A stretch of 64,000 nucleotides of DNA from Micromonospora arida. Lineage in GTDB: Bacteria > Actinomycetota > Actinomycetes > Mycobacteriales > Micromonosporaceae. The notes beneath the pieces are model-generated. The model was not told where the DNA came from, did not search any database, and saw only the letters and a program-made list of their open reading frames with translations. The stretch spans positions 34,075-98,074 of the forward strand of contig NZ_QGSY01000159.1 in NCBI RefSeq assembly GCF_003857035.1, read 5' to 3'. A program made the translations under genes and the position numbers. Positions 42,510-50,800 of the stretch are shown one piece after another (the first letter of the stretch is position 1; the number at the start of each line of letters is the position of its first letter).

Positions 42510-43155
42510 GCTGTCACGGTCGCTCGCGACTGACGCAGCCAACTCGGCCCCAGGGGTTCGCCAATGTGCTCTTCGAGGCGTACGCCGCCGCGGTGCAGGC
42601 CGCCCTCGAATTGGCGGCGCTCCTCCGTCTGAAGACGGAGGAGAAAGGTCCTGAAGCGCCGGCTCAGGAACCGCTGGAAGCCGGAGCGCTCCTCGGGTCG
42701 CAGTTCACGTCCCGTCTCGCGCAACGCAGGATTGGCCTGCTCGCGCACGGCGGAGTCGCCGCCTCAGGAAGTCCAGACTCAGCAGCTTGAGGCGTTCATG
42801 CCTGCTGCCCTGCTGCATTCGCCCGCGGCGTTCAACGGTCAATACTGTCCGTAGTGCACCCGCCACGGCAAGATGGAAACACGGTACGTGAATGACCAAG
42901 ATCCGTGGGACCCCGGGCGTTTGCCTGAACCCTCTCGGTTGGCTTGAGTCGGGTATTCGACTGTCCGTCCAAATGTCATCTCGGGCCACCGCGCCTGGCT
43001 CTGCGTCGGGAGTTGCGTCTCTCGGGCTTGGACAGTACTGGCGTAGCCGAGGCCCCTCCGCGGCACCGCCAGCTGGGAATTCTTTTGTACGCTTGGAGGG
43101 CATACGCTTTCGTGAATAGACGGTGCGGTGCTACGCACGTCGGGAAGGGAAGACC
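42510..43155. other. Long region without a clear gene
   Basis: About 650 bases before the EACC1 gene, with no frame that has both coding bias and a start signal. A minus-strand frame at 42510-42748 (Arg/Glu-rich) may belong to the broken gene downstream of it. A palindrome sits at 42621-42644. The promoter of the EACC1-caspase operon should lie close to 43070-43130, which is less GC-rich than its surroundings. Confidence 0.4.
42621..42644. repeat. 24-bp near-perfect palindrome (10-bp stem, TGAA loop)
   Basis: CTCCTCCGTC-TGAA-GACGGAGGAG forms a stem of ten pairs with a four-base loop, followed by AAAGG on the plus strand. It lies in a region without a confident gene, so it could be a terminator, an operator or chance. 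No partner copy was found elsewhere in the window by eye. Confidence 0.45.
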
Positions 43156-43587
43156 GTGGCAGACCTGACATCCCCTGCGGAGTCCGACAGCACCTCCGGC
43201 GCCCTGGTGGTCTCCTTCCGACTGGAGTTGGCCGGCACGGATCAGCCCGGCATACCCGCTCGTGATCCAGAACCCGACGACCTGCGATCGTTGCGGTCAT
43301 GGCTGCGCGACGACTCGCACGTCGGCCGGCACGCGATCGCACAGCCGGTAGACGAGGTGCCAGACCCTGGCCAGATGGGGATCGTCGGTGATGTCGTGCA
43401 GTTTGTCGCCGACACGGGCTTGGACGCGGCGGCACTCGTGATCGCGATTCTCGCCTGGCGGGACAGCCGTCCTGCCAACCTGCAGCAGAAGGTCACGATC
43501 ATCCGAAACGGAAAGAGGTTGGAGATCACCGGCGACCCCGCAACGATCGACCGGATCGTGCGGCTATTCGAGGACGAGGAAGAGTAG
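43156..43587 (+). CDS. Effector-associated constant component EACC1
   Basis: The 143-residue protein starts at GTG 43156 after GGGAAGGGAA. It begins with a beta-rich N terminus (LVVSFRLELAG, DLRSLRSWLRDD), continues through 'VGDVVQFVADTGLDAAALVIAILAW', and ends with the family-typical 'VTIIRNGKRLEITGDPATID' and 'RIVRLFEDEEE'. It matches the protein named EACC1, an effector-associated constant component that precedes a variable effector in two-gene actinobacterial conflict systems. The caspase gene starts two bases after its stop codon. Its presumed job is to link the effector to an upstream signal or keep it inactive. Confidence 0.88.
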   Translation: MADLTSPAESDSTSGALVVSFRLELAGTDQPGIPARDPEPDDLRSLRSWLRDDSHVGRHAIAQPVDEVPDPGQMGIVGDVVQFVADTGLDAAALVIAILAWRDSRPANLQQKVTIIRNGKRLEITGDPATIDRIVRLFEDEEE

Positions 43588-43589
43588 AC

Positions 43590-44624
43590 GTGCCGGTTCC
43601 TGACCCTGCCGAATCTCGAGTGCTACTCGTCGGGACAGCCTCCTATCAGGACGAAAGCTACAGGGCTTTGCCTGCGGTCGAGAACAATCTGATCGACCTG
43701 AAGGTGGCCATCATCGACCCCAGCATCTGGGGGCTCCCTCCCGATAATGTGAAGGCCGTGCTCGACCCGTGGGACCCCAAGAGGATCATCGCTCCGCTTC
43801 AGAAGGCAGCCCGAGAGGCAACCGACACGCTGCTCTTTTACTACGCGGGACATGGTTATCTGAGCCCAAAAGACTCGGCTCTCTACCTGACGTGCAACGA
43901 CTCCTCCGGGGACAATCACTCGAGCGCCCTGGAGTACAAGCACATAAGGGAGGTGGTGCTGGACAGCCGCGCGAGACGAAAGGTTGTCATCCTCGACTGT
44001 TGTTTCTCGGGGAATGTGCACGCGCAGATGGGCGTCGAGAGCAACCTGCAGAGTATTGAGGGTGCCTACGTGTTGACCTCCACGGGACGGAACCAGGCCA
44101 GCACCGCGCCTCCGGGACTACGAAACACTGCATTCACCGATGCTCTGCTGATTTTGCTGAAGGGCGGGATCAGTAGTCTGTCCAACCAGGGTTTCTTGAC
44201 TCTCGACAACATCTACCGCGAGCTGCACGCCGGGTTGCCCAGAAAGTCGTACCCGAGACCGGATCGCCGTGACCACGGCAACCTCAGTGACCTGCCCCTG
44301 GTCCGCAATCGCGCCTATCAGCCATCGGATCGGCACGCCGCCGAAGGTCCCTCGCACCCGCTGGCGCCTGAGGTATCGGCGGCAACGGCCGAGACGGTGC
44401 CTGCGCCTCAACTAGTCGTCACCAGAGACAAGACGCGTCGCCTCCGATTTTGGCGGTCCGGACCGGCGGTGGTGTCCGGTCTGCTCGGCACCCTCGGTGG
44501 GGGTGTTGTGACGGCAGTGGCCGGCGGAGTGGCCGGTGTGATCGCTGGTACAACCGCGGCCCTGCTCTGCTACGTGACCACCGTGATCGCTGAGGGTCAG
44601 GACGACGGCTTCCGTTCCCGCTGA
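43590..44624 (+). CDS. Caspase-family (C14) protease with C-terminal membrane segments
   Basis: The 344-residue protein starts at GTG 43590, two bases after the EACC1 stop. The caspase domain (about 1-235) has the catalytic histidine His88 in 'YYAGHGY' and cysteine Cys138 in 'LDCCFSGN'. It opens with the strand 'RVLLVGTASYQD', then a linker, and ends with two hydrophobic segments near the C terminus (VVSGLLGTLGGGVVTAVAG and GVIAGTTAALLCYVTTVIA). The paired arrangement with EACC1 matches two-component 'constant plus effector' systems proposed to trigger self-killing or defence. Its substrates are unknown. The stop directly abuts the stop of the convergent VWA gene. Confidence 0.93.
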   Translation: MPVPDPAESRVLLVGTASYQDESYRALPAVENNLIDLKVAIIDPSIWGLPPDNVKAVLDPWDPKRIIAPLQKAAREATDTLLFYYAGHGYLSPKDSALYLTCNDSSGDNHSSALEYKHIREVVLDSRARRKVVILDCCFSGNVHAQMGVESNLQSIEGAYVLTSTGRNQASTAPPGLRNTAFTDALLILLKGGISSLSNQGFLTLDNIYRELHAGLPRKSYPRPDRRDHGNLSDLPLVRNRAYQPSDRHAAEGPSHPLAPEVSAATAETVPAPQLVVTRDKTRRLRFWRSGPAVVSGLLGTLGGGVVTAVAGGVAGVIAGTTAALLCYVTTVIAEGQDDGFRSR

Positions 44625-46478
44625 TTAGAAGTTGCTGATCACCTCAAGCAGGACCTCCCGAATTGTCGAACGGTCCACTGCGGGGTAGCTCCCCCCGCCA
44701 CTGACCGAAGCGATGGTACCTAGTTGTTCCAACATTTCCCCCTTCGCGTCGACACCGTAGGCGATCGGGAAGACCCGCACCGGGTCCCTGGCGGCGCCCG
44801 AGGCGCTGATCGCCTGCGTGAGCTGGCTCTGCTTGTAGGCACCGCCCTTATAGGCGTCAGCGCCATCGGTTAGTACGATGACGGCCTTGATGTACGACCC
44901 GGTGGTGGACTTCTCCAGCCAGTCGTGGGCGGCTGCGATCGTGACGTACAGCGCGGTCGCACCGCTGGGTTGCATCCGGTTGATTCCGCTGGCAAGTTCC
45001 TCTCCTTTTGTGTCGATCAACCCTGGTGCCACCACCTCCCGATACGGCTTGTCGGAACTGGAACTGTCGCCGGAGAACGTCCACAGCCCCACCTCATCAC
45101 GCCGGCTGAAGTCCGCTAGGGAACTGGTCAACGCGTCCTTGGCGCGATCGAGCCGGCTCTCCTCACCCGTCTCGGCTGGGACGTTGTCGATCATGCTGTA
45201 CTTCATCGACAGCGACGTGTCGACGACCAGCAGAACCCGGGCGGGCTTTCGGATGTTCTCCCAGGAGTTCAGCACTGCGTCGATGACCAGGCCGTCCGGC
45301 AGCTGCGTGAACTTGGTGAGAGGCGTCTTCGTCACTCCGAGTTCCTTGGCCACAGCCTCGTCCAGGGTGCCGTCGAGATGGCGGAAACCAGCCTCCGTGA
45401 ATGTCTTTTGCTGATCTTGCTCGCCAAGCCAGGCGTGGAACTGGTGAGCCAGGGCGACCTGGTCGGGTGTCGCACCGGCTAGCACTGCGAACGGCGAGTC
45501 GGACATGATCGTCCCGTCAGCCAGAGCCACCGGCACAAGCGGAACCTTCGGCTCAAGTTTGTGTTCGCACCAGTCCCGGTTGCCACTGTTGTAGTCGTAG
45601 ACCGACTTCTCCTCGACCGGGACGGCACTCACATACCTGAGCGCGTTTGCGGCACTGTCCTTGTCCGCGGCCGCCAACTTGCACAGATAGTCCAGGGTGG
45701 TCTTGCCGTAGTGGATGGTGGCGAGCTCCAGCGTCTTGAGCTTCTCCTGCAGGACGCCGTCGCGGGTGTCGGGCTCGCTAATGGCACCCGGGTTGGCGGT
45801 GGAAAGTGCCGCGTACTCGGTCAGGAGCGAAGTCAACCCGGCCGTGGAGAAATTGGGGTTGGTCTTGCCTAGGGTGAAAGGCCCCCATTGGTCCTTGCTC
45901 AGCTCCTTCCATGCGGCGGGGTCGTTCGCCAGCCCCAAAATCCGGTCCCAGGTGAGTGGCTCCGTCTTTGTCAACTCCTCGGCGATTGGCTTAGGGAGGG
46001 CGATGACCAGCGGAGTCTGGGTGATCGGAGCGAGGACCTCGTCGAACAGCGCCTTCCCGCTCTTGTCCGTGCGTCTCTCAAGCAGCCGGTACCAGACGCT
46101 CGATGCGGGGCTCCACACCTCTGGAAGGTCCGCCGCGGAGCCAGTGCCCGCCCGCAGCCCTCCTGCCAGAGCAGTCAGCGCGGCACCGGAACCTGTCGCT
46201 GTGATCTCCACCTGGTAACAGCCGGCAGGCGTCTGTACAAATTCTTGGGCCAGAGCCTTCAGCAGCACGGCCTTCTCGGTCGACGACATCACGGTGATCT
46301 TCGTGCCGCATGCGGCCTCCTTCGGCGGAGGCGGTGGCTCCGGTGAACCGTCGGGCCACAGAAGAAGGCACGCGATGATGATCGGCGCCAGACCGGCTCC
46401 GATGCCGATCGCGTAGGCACGCTGCCTTCGGCGGACGTGCGGCAATGGGACCGCGCCGGCCTTTTTTGAGCGGAACAC
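44625..46478 (-). CDS. Membrane-anchored substrate-binding and VWA domain protein
   Basis: The 617-residue protein begins at GTG 46478 with a short cytoplasmic basic part and one membrane segment (AIGIGAGLAPIIIACLLLW, about 22-41), then a Pro-rich spacer. Residues of about 57-385 form a bacterial extracellular solute-binding domain (ACGTKITVMSSTEKAVLL; TGSGAALTALAGG). A von Willebrand A domain follows from about 405 with a complete MIDAS-type motif (DTSLSM, later Thr in GATALY and Asp in LTDGADAYK). Members sit on the outer face and bind metal-dependent partners. It is convergent with the caspase gene with no bases between stop codons; co-occurrence with EACC1-caspase systems is something to test. 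Confidence 0.9.
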   Translation of the reverse strand: MFRSKKAGAVPLPHVRRRQRAYAIGIGAGLAPIIIACLLLWPDGSPEPPPPPKEAACGTKITVMSSTEKAVLLKALAQEFVQTPAGCYQVEITATGSGAALTALAGGLRAGTGSAADLPEVWSPASSVWYRLLERRTDKSGKALFDEVLAPITQTPLVIALPKPIAEELTKTEPLTWDRILGLANDPAAWKELSKDQWGPFTLGKTNPNFSTAGLTSLLTEYAALSTANPGAISEPDTRDGVLQEKLKTLELATIHYGKTTLDYLCKLAAADKDSAANALRYVSAVPVEEKSVYDYNSGNRDWCEHKLEPKVPLVPVALADGTIMSDSPFAVLAGATPDQVALAHQFHAWLGEQDQQKTFTEAGFRHLDGTLDEAVAKELGVTKTPLTKFTQLPDGLVIDAVLNSWENIRKPARVLLVVDTSLSMKYSMIDNVPAETGEESRLDRAKDALTSSLADFSRRDEVGLWTFSGDSSSSDKPYREVVAPGLIDTKGEELASGINRMQPSGATALYVTIAAAHDWLEKSTTGSYIKAVIVLTDGADAYKGGAYKQSQLTQAISASGAARDPVRVFPIAYGVDAKGEMLEQLGTIASVSGGGSYPAVDRSTIREVLLEVISNF

Positions 46479-46901
46479 GCGTCACCACACTTCCACGCGG
46501 GAGCAGACGATTAGCTCGGGTGAATGCGATCGTCACGGCAACTACCGAAGCGGTAATCGTGCCACGCTCGCCGCGACTCCAACAGCAGCAGCGTTGTCAG
46601 CATCACGTCCAGCCAGGGCTCCACCCCGTTCGGATCGCGCTGACTCGGGTCTACCGGGTCGGCTGACACCTCGATACCCGGATCGGTCCGCGAATCCGGC
46701 ACCGGCCGTGCTCGTCGGCCGGGCGCAGCTACCAGGCGCCGGGCGGTACGCACTTGACGTACCAGCAGTTGTGGGACCTGACCGCCAAGTGCGCTTCCTG
46801 CCGGCGCTGGTGTGGCTGGTAGCCGGGCTGGTGGCAGCCGCTGGTTGCGGCAGTGTTGAGGGCGAGTGCAGGAGCGGGTGGATTTCTGCCGGGTGGCGCG
46901 T
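46479..46901. other. Intergenic region between two minus-strand genes
   Basis: These 423 bases upstream of the VWA gene contain no frame with a ribosome site and coding bias. A short plus-strand frame ending at about 46830 (CASCRRWCGW near its end) is cysteine-rich but lacks a start with a ribosome site. No hairpin or repeat stands out. Confidence 0.35.
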
Positions 46902-47492
46902 CTATCTCGGCGTCGTGAGGCGACGGTTGAGTTCCGCCCGGACGGCGGGCCACTCGCTTGCGATGATCGAGTAGACGACGGTGTCGCGCACCGTTCCATC
47001 GGACATGATCGTGTGGCTGCGCAGGATTCCGTCTTGTTTGGCTCCGAGACGTTCGATCGCCTTCCGCGAGCGGTGGTTGAGCCAGTGTGTGCGGAATTCG
47101 ACCGCAATACAGCCCATGTCGTCGAAGGCGCGTGGCAGCAACAGGAGCTTGCAGGCTGCGTTGATGCCGGTTCCTTGCTGGGAGGCTGCGTACCAGGTGT
47201 AGCCGATCTCGGCGCGGCGGTTGGCCGCGTCGATGTGGCACAAGCTGGTCACCCCTACCGCTTGGCCGGTGCCGGAGAGGCACACGGCGAAGGGCTGCAT
47301 CGTGCCCGCGGACCGCTCGACGATGAATCGCCCAACGGTCTCGCCCATGGTGTCGGGGGTGGGAACGCTCGTGAAGAACAATTCCCAGAGGTTTCCGTCG
47401 CTGGCCGCGTCGACCAGGCTGTGCACGTGAGACTCATCCAGTGGCTGTAGCTCCACCCCGTGGCCGCGCAGTCCTGCCTCAGCAAGCGCCAC
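46902..47492 (-). CDS. GNAT family N-acetyltransferase (RimJ/RimL type)
   Basis: The 196-residue protein starts at GTG 47492, seven bases after GGGAGG. It follows the RimJ/RimL pattern: opening 'LRGHGVELQPLDESHVHSL' strand and helix, 'GQAVGVTSLCHIDAANRRAEIGYTW', then the acetyl-CoA binding region 'QQGTGINAACKLLLLPRAFDDMG', 'RTHWLNHRSRKAIERLGAK', and 'DGTVRDTVVYSII'. It would transfer an acetyl group to an amine on a protein terminus or a small molecule. There is no operon partner to narrow the substrate. Confidence 0.92.
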   Translation of the reverse strand: MALAEAGLRGHGVELQPLDESHVHSLVDAASDGNLWELFFTSVPTPDTMGETVGRFIVERSAGTMQPFAVCLSGTGQAVGVTSLCHIDAANRRAEIGYTWYAASQQGTGINAACKLLLLPRAFDDMGCIAVEFRTHWLNHRSRKAIERLGAKQDGILRSHTIMSDGTVRDTVVYSIIASEWPAVRAELNRRLTTPR

Positions 47493-47888
47493 GACACGCC
47501 TCCCACATCGCGCGCGTCATTTCGTACTCGACCTCCACTCCCGACAGCGGATCATCTCAGAGTGGCGGTAGGTGCGCACGTACCGCATGCCGGTCGCTTC
47601 CATCACGGACACCGACCGGCCGACTCCTGTCGGGAGTCAGCACGGAGTTCGATCGAGATCAGTCACCTATCGGGCTTGTTCCGGGGACGGCTGGTCTCGT
47701 TCGGGAGAGACCCGGCTCCACCACCGGCCGTAGCGGCAGTGCCCGCTGCCGATCAGCCAGACGGGAAGGCGGATCTTGGACAGTGCGATGCTGGCCGGCT
47801 CCTCTGATCCGCAGGATGCCAGGTAGCTCCCGGTCGCACCGGCGTCAGACAGCCGCCGTCGCCGGCTGTCGGACGATCGGAGATGCTC
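47493..47888. other. Intergenic region upstream of the Tc toxin genes
   Basis: About 396 bases between the divergent acetyltransferase and TcA genes. No coding frame is convincing. The toxin promoter must be here, and the GGAG just before 47889 is its ribosome site. I saw no operator palindrome. Confidence 0.35.
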
Positions 47889-50800
47889 ATGACCACCCCG
47901 ATGGGCTCGCGCCGGCACCGCCCCAGCGATGACGTCCGGCGGCTGCACACCGCGCTGCTGCGGATGCCCGCCGACATTGCCACCGACGAACTGGTCGACG
48001 CCCGGTACGGGCCGACCACCCGTCGTGGGGTGGCTGAGTTCCAACGGGCGCACAAGCTCCCGGTGACCGGCACGGTGGACGGGGCGACCCGGGACGCGGT
48101 GCAGATGGTGCTGGCCGAGCCGCCGTCCCGGTTCGTTGTGGTGGGTCGGGTGCGTTGGGTCGACGGGCAGCCGGCGAACGCTCTGACGGTCGGCGCGTTC
48201 GACCGGGACCTGCGCGACGCCGAGCAGCTCGGCGAGGCGACCACCGGGGACGACGGGCTGTATCGCGTCGACTATTCGCGGGACCGGTTCACCCGCTCCG
48301 AGAAGCAGTCCGCTGACCTGTTCGTCCGGGTGTCCGCTGGTGATCGCCTCCTGTCCGACCCGCCGCTGAGCGCGGTGCTGTTCAACGCCCCCGAGCTGGC
48401 CGTGCTCACCGTGGATCTGTCCGGTGGCGGGGACCGGGAACGCAGTGAGTACGAGCGGATCCTCGCCACGATTGTCCCGCTGCTCGGCCAGGTCCCGCTG
48501 TACGAGCTGCGGCAGGACGACGAGGCCGAGGACGTGACGTTCCTGGCCGCCGAGACCGGACTGCCCGCGACGGCGTTGGCGCACTTCGGTGTGGCGCAGA
48601 AACTGGCCGCGTCCTACAAGTTGCCAGCGGTGTTCGGTTACGCGCTGTTCGCCGAGCGGACGCTGTTGACCACGAGCCGCACCGGCGCCGCGCTCGCCCG
48701 GTTCGACGTCGATCTGAACACCGAGCTGCGGCCGCTGTACTACGACATCGCCCTGCTCGACGAGCAGACCGTCCGGAACGCCGTCGCCGACGCAGTGCGC
48801 CACCGGTACGTTCCCGAGGACCTGCTCGGCGAGCTGGACCGGATCCTCGACATGCTGGCCCGGGTACGGCCGGAGGCCAAGGAGTACGTCGCGCAGGAAC
48901 GGCCGAAGGTGTTGTACGCGCGGGTGGAGCGGTTCCTCGCCGACGGCGCGCACGAGCGGGTCCAGAATCTCCTCGCCGTCGACGCTGCCGGTGACCTGCC
49001 CGGGCTGATCGCCCGGCTGGCCGACGCGGCGGCGTTTCCCGACCGGTCGGCCGCCGAGGCGGCCGGTGCGGCGAGCGTGCTGGCCGACGTGCTGGGCTAC
49101 GACGAGACGATTGTCGACCGGGTCCGCGACCGCGAGGGGATCGAGGGGGCCGCCGACGTACGCCGGCTGGCCCGGCTGGCCCCGGCGGACTGGCGGCGCG
49201 TGTTGCGGGACAGCACCACGGATGTCCGGGTCGCCGGTCAGCCGGTCCGGCCGGAGCTGATCGACCTGCACGCCGGCGCTCTGGCCCGCAAGCTGGAGAG
49301 GCGCTATCCCACCACGGCCTTCACCGCGCAGCTCGAACGAGACGCGAACGCCGCAGCGAACGCCGCAGCGAACGCCGCAGCCGACGCCGACACCGCAGGC
49401 GAACGATCCGACGGCAGCGGCGATCGGCCCGGCCACGGTCGACGGGCTGATCCCGACGAACAGCCCGGCAACGACGAGCGGGCCAGCGCCGCCGAGCGCG
49501 CCTTCGGTGGGCACCGGGACGCGGTGCTCGAACTGCTCACCGTGAATCCGGACTTCGACCTCGCGACCGGCAACGTGGAGCGGCTGCTGCGGGACCACCC
49601 GGAGCGGCTGCGGACCGGGCGGCCGGCGCTCAAGGCCGCGCAGCGGATCTTCAAGCTGGCGCCGACCTATCGGCAGACGACTGCGTTGCTGGCGGCCGAA
49701 GTGCCGTCGGCGGCACGGATCCACGCCCTCGGCGAGACGAGGTTCGTGGCCACCGCCGTGAACACCGGCCGGTTCACCGACGAGCAGGCCCGGTCGGTGT
49801 ATCGCCGGGCCGTGGACGTGCACGTCGCGAGCGGACTGCTGGCCGGCGAACTCCAGAGCGCGGCGCGGGCGTTGCCGGTCCGGGCCCTGGGCGGCTCGGC
49901 GGCCCCGGACCTCACCCCCGTCAGCGCCGACTTTCCCAACCTGAGCAGCCTGTTCCAGCTCGCCGACTCCAGCTACTGCGAGCCGTGCCGCAGCGTGCAC
50001 AGCGCCGCCGCGTACCTGGTGGACGTCCTTCAGTTCCTCGGCAACCGGCTGGTCACCGACGCCGACACGCCGGGTCCGGCCACAAAGGTCGCCCGGGACG
50101 TCCTGTACGGGCGCCGGCCGGACCTCGGTGACCTGGATCTGAGCTGCGAGAACACCGACCTTCCGTTGCCCTACCTGGACCTGGTGTGCGAGCTGCTGGA
50201 GGAGGCGGTGGCGCCGGACGTGGGCCTCGCGTTCGGTGGCCCGCTGAGCGGCGGCGTCGATCCGGTGGAGGCGCCGTCGGCCGGGCTGTTGGGCCTGTTG
50301 CAGGGCCAGGGATGGCCGTTCACCGACCGTTCCCTCGTGTATGAACCGGACCTGGCTGGGGCCCGGGTGGTCCGGGACATCGGCGTGGTGGCCAAGGCGA
50401 CCCCGGACGGGGCCGGCGGGTGGTTCGTACGCCGACTGCGCCAGACCACCGGCACCGCGCTGGAGTTGGCGGCCGCGCCGCAGTACGTGAATGCCGCCGC
50501 CTACACCCTGCTGGCGGGCAGCCGGTACGCGTTCGCCCTGCCGTTCGACCTGGCGCACGAGGAGACCCGCAGCTACTTCGCCCAGTTCGGCATCGCCCGG
50601 GCCGACGTGATGCGGGCGCTGCGCCGGTCGGCGGGCCCGAGCGGCGAGGCCATCGCGGCCGAGGAACTGGGGATCAGCGACGCGCAGCGGCAGTTGGTGG
50701 TCACAGCCGACCCGGCCGCTCAGGACGACATCTGGAACACCGCGCCGCTCGGTGCTCTGGGCGGCATCGCCCGGGTGGACAACTTCCTCGCTCGGGCGCG

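Noticed and set aside
42683..42692. GGAGCGCTCC palindrome as a second CebR site
   Set aside because: It lacks the outer TG/CA bases of the CebR consensus and is not upstream of any sugar-related gene.
46726..46832. Cysteine-rich short frame ending CASCRRWCGW as a possible peptide precursor
   Set aside because: No start codon with a ribosome site, no leader-like segment and no modification enzyme nearby.
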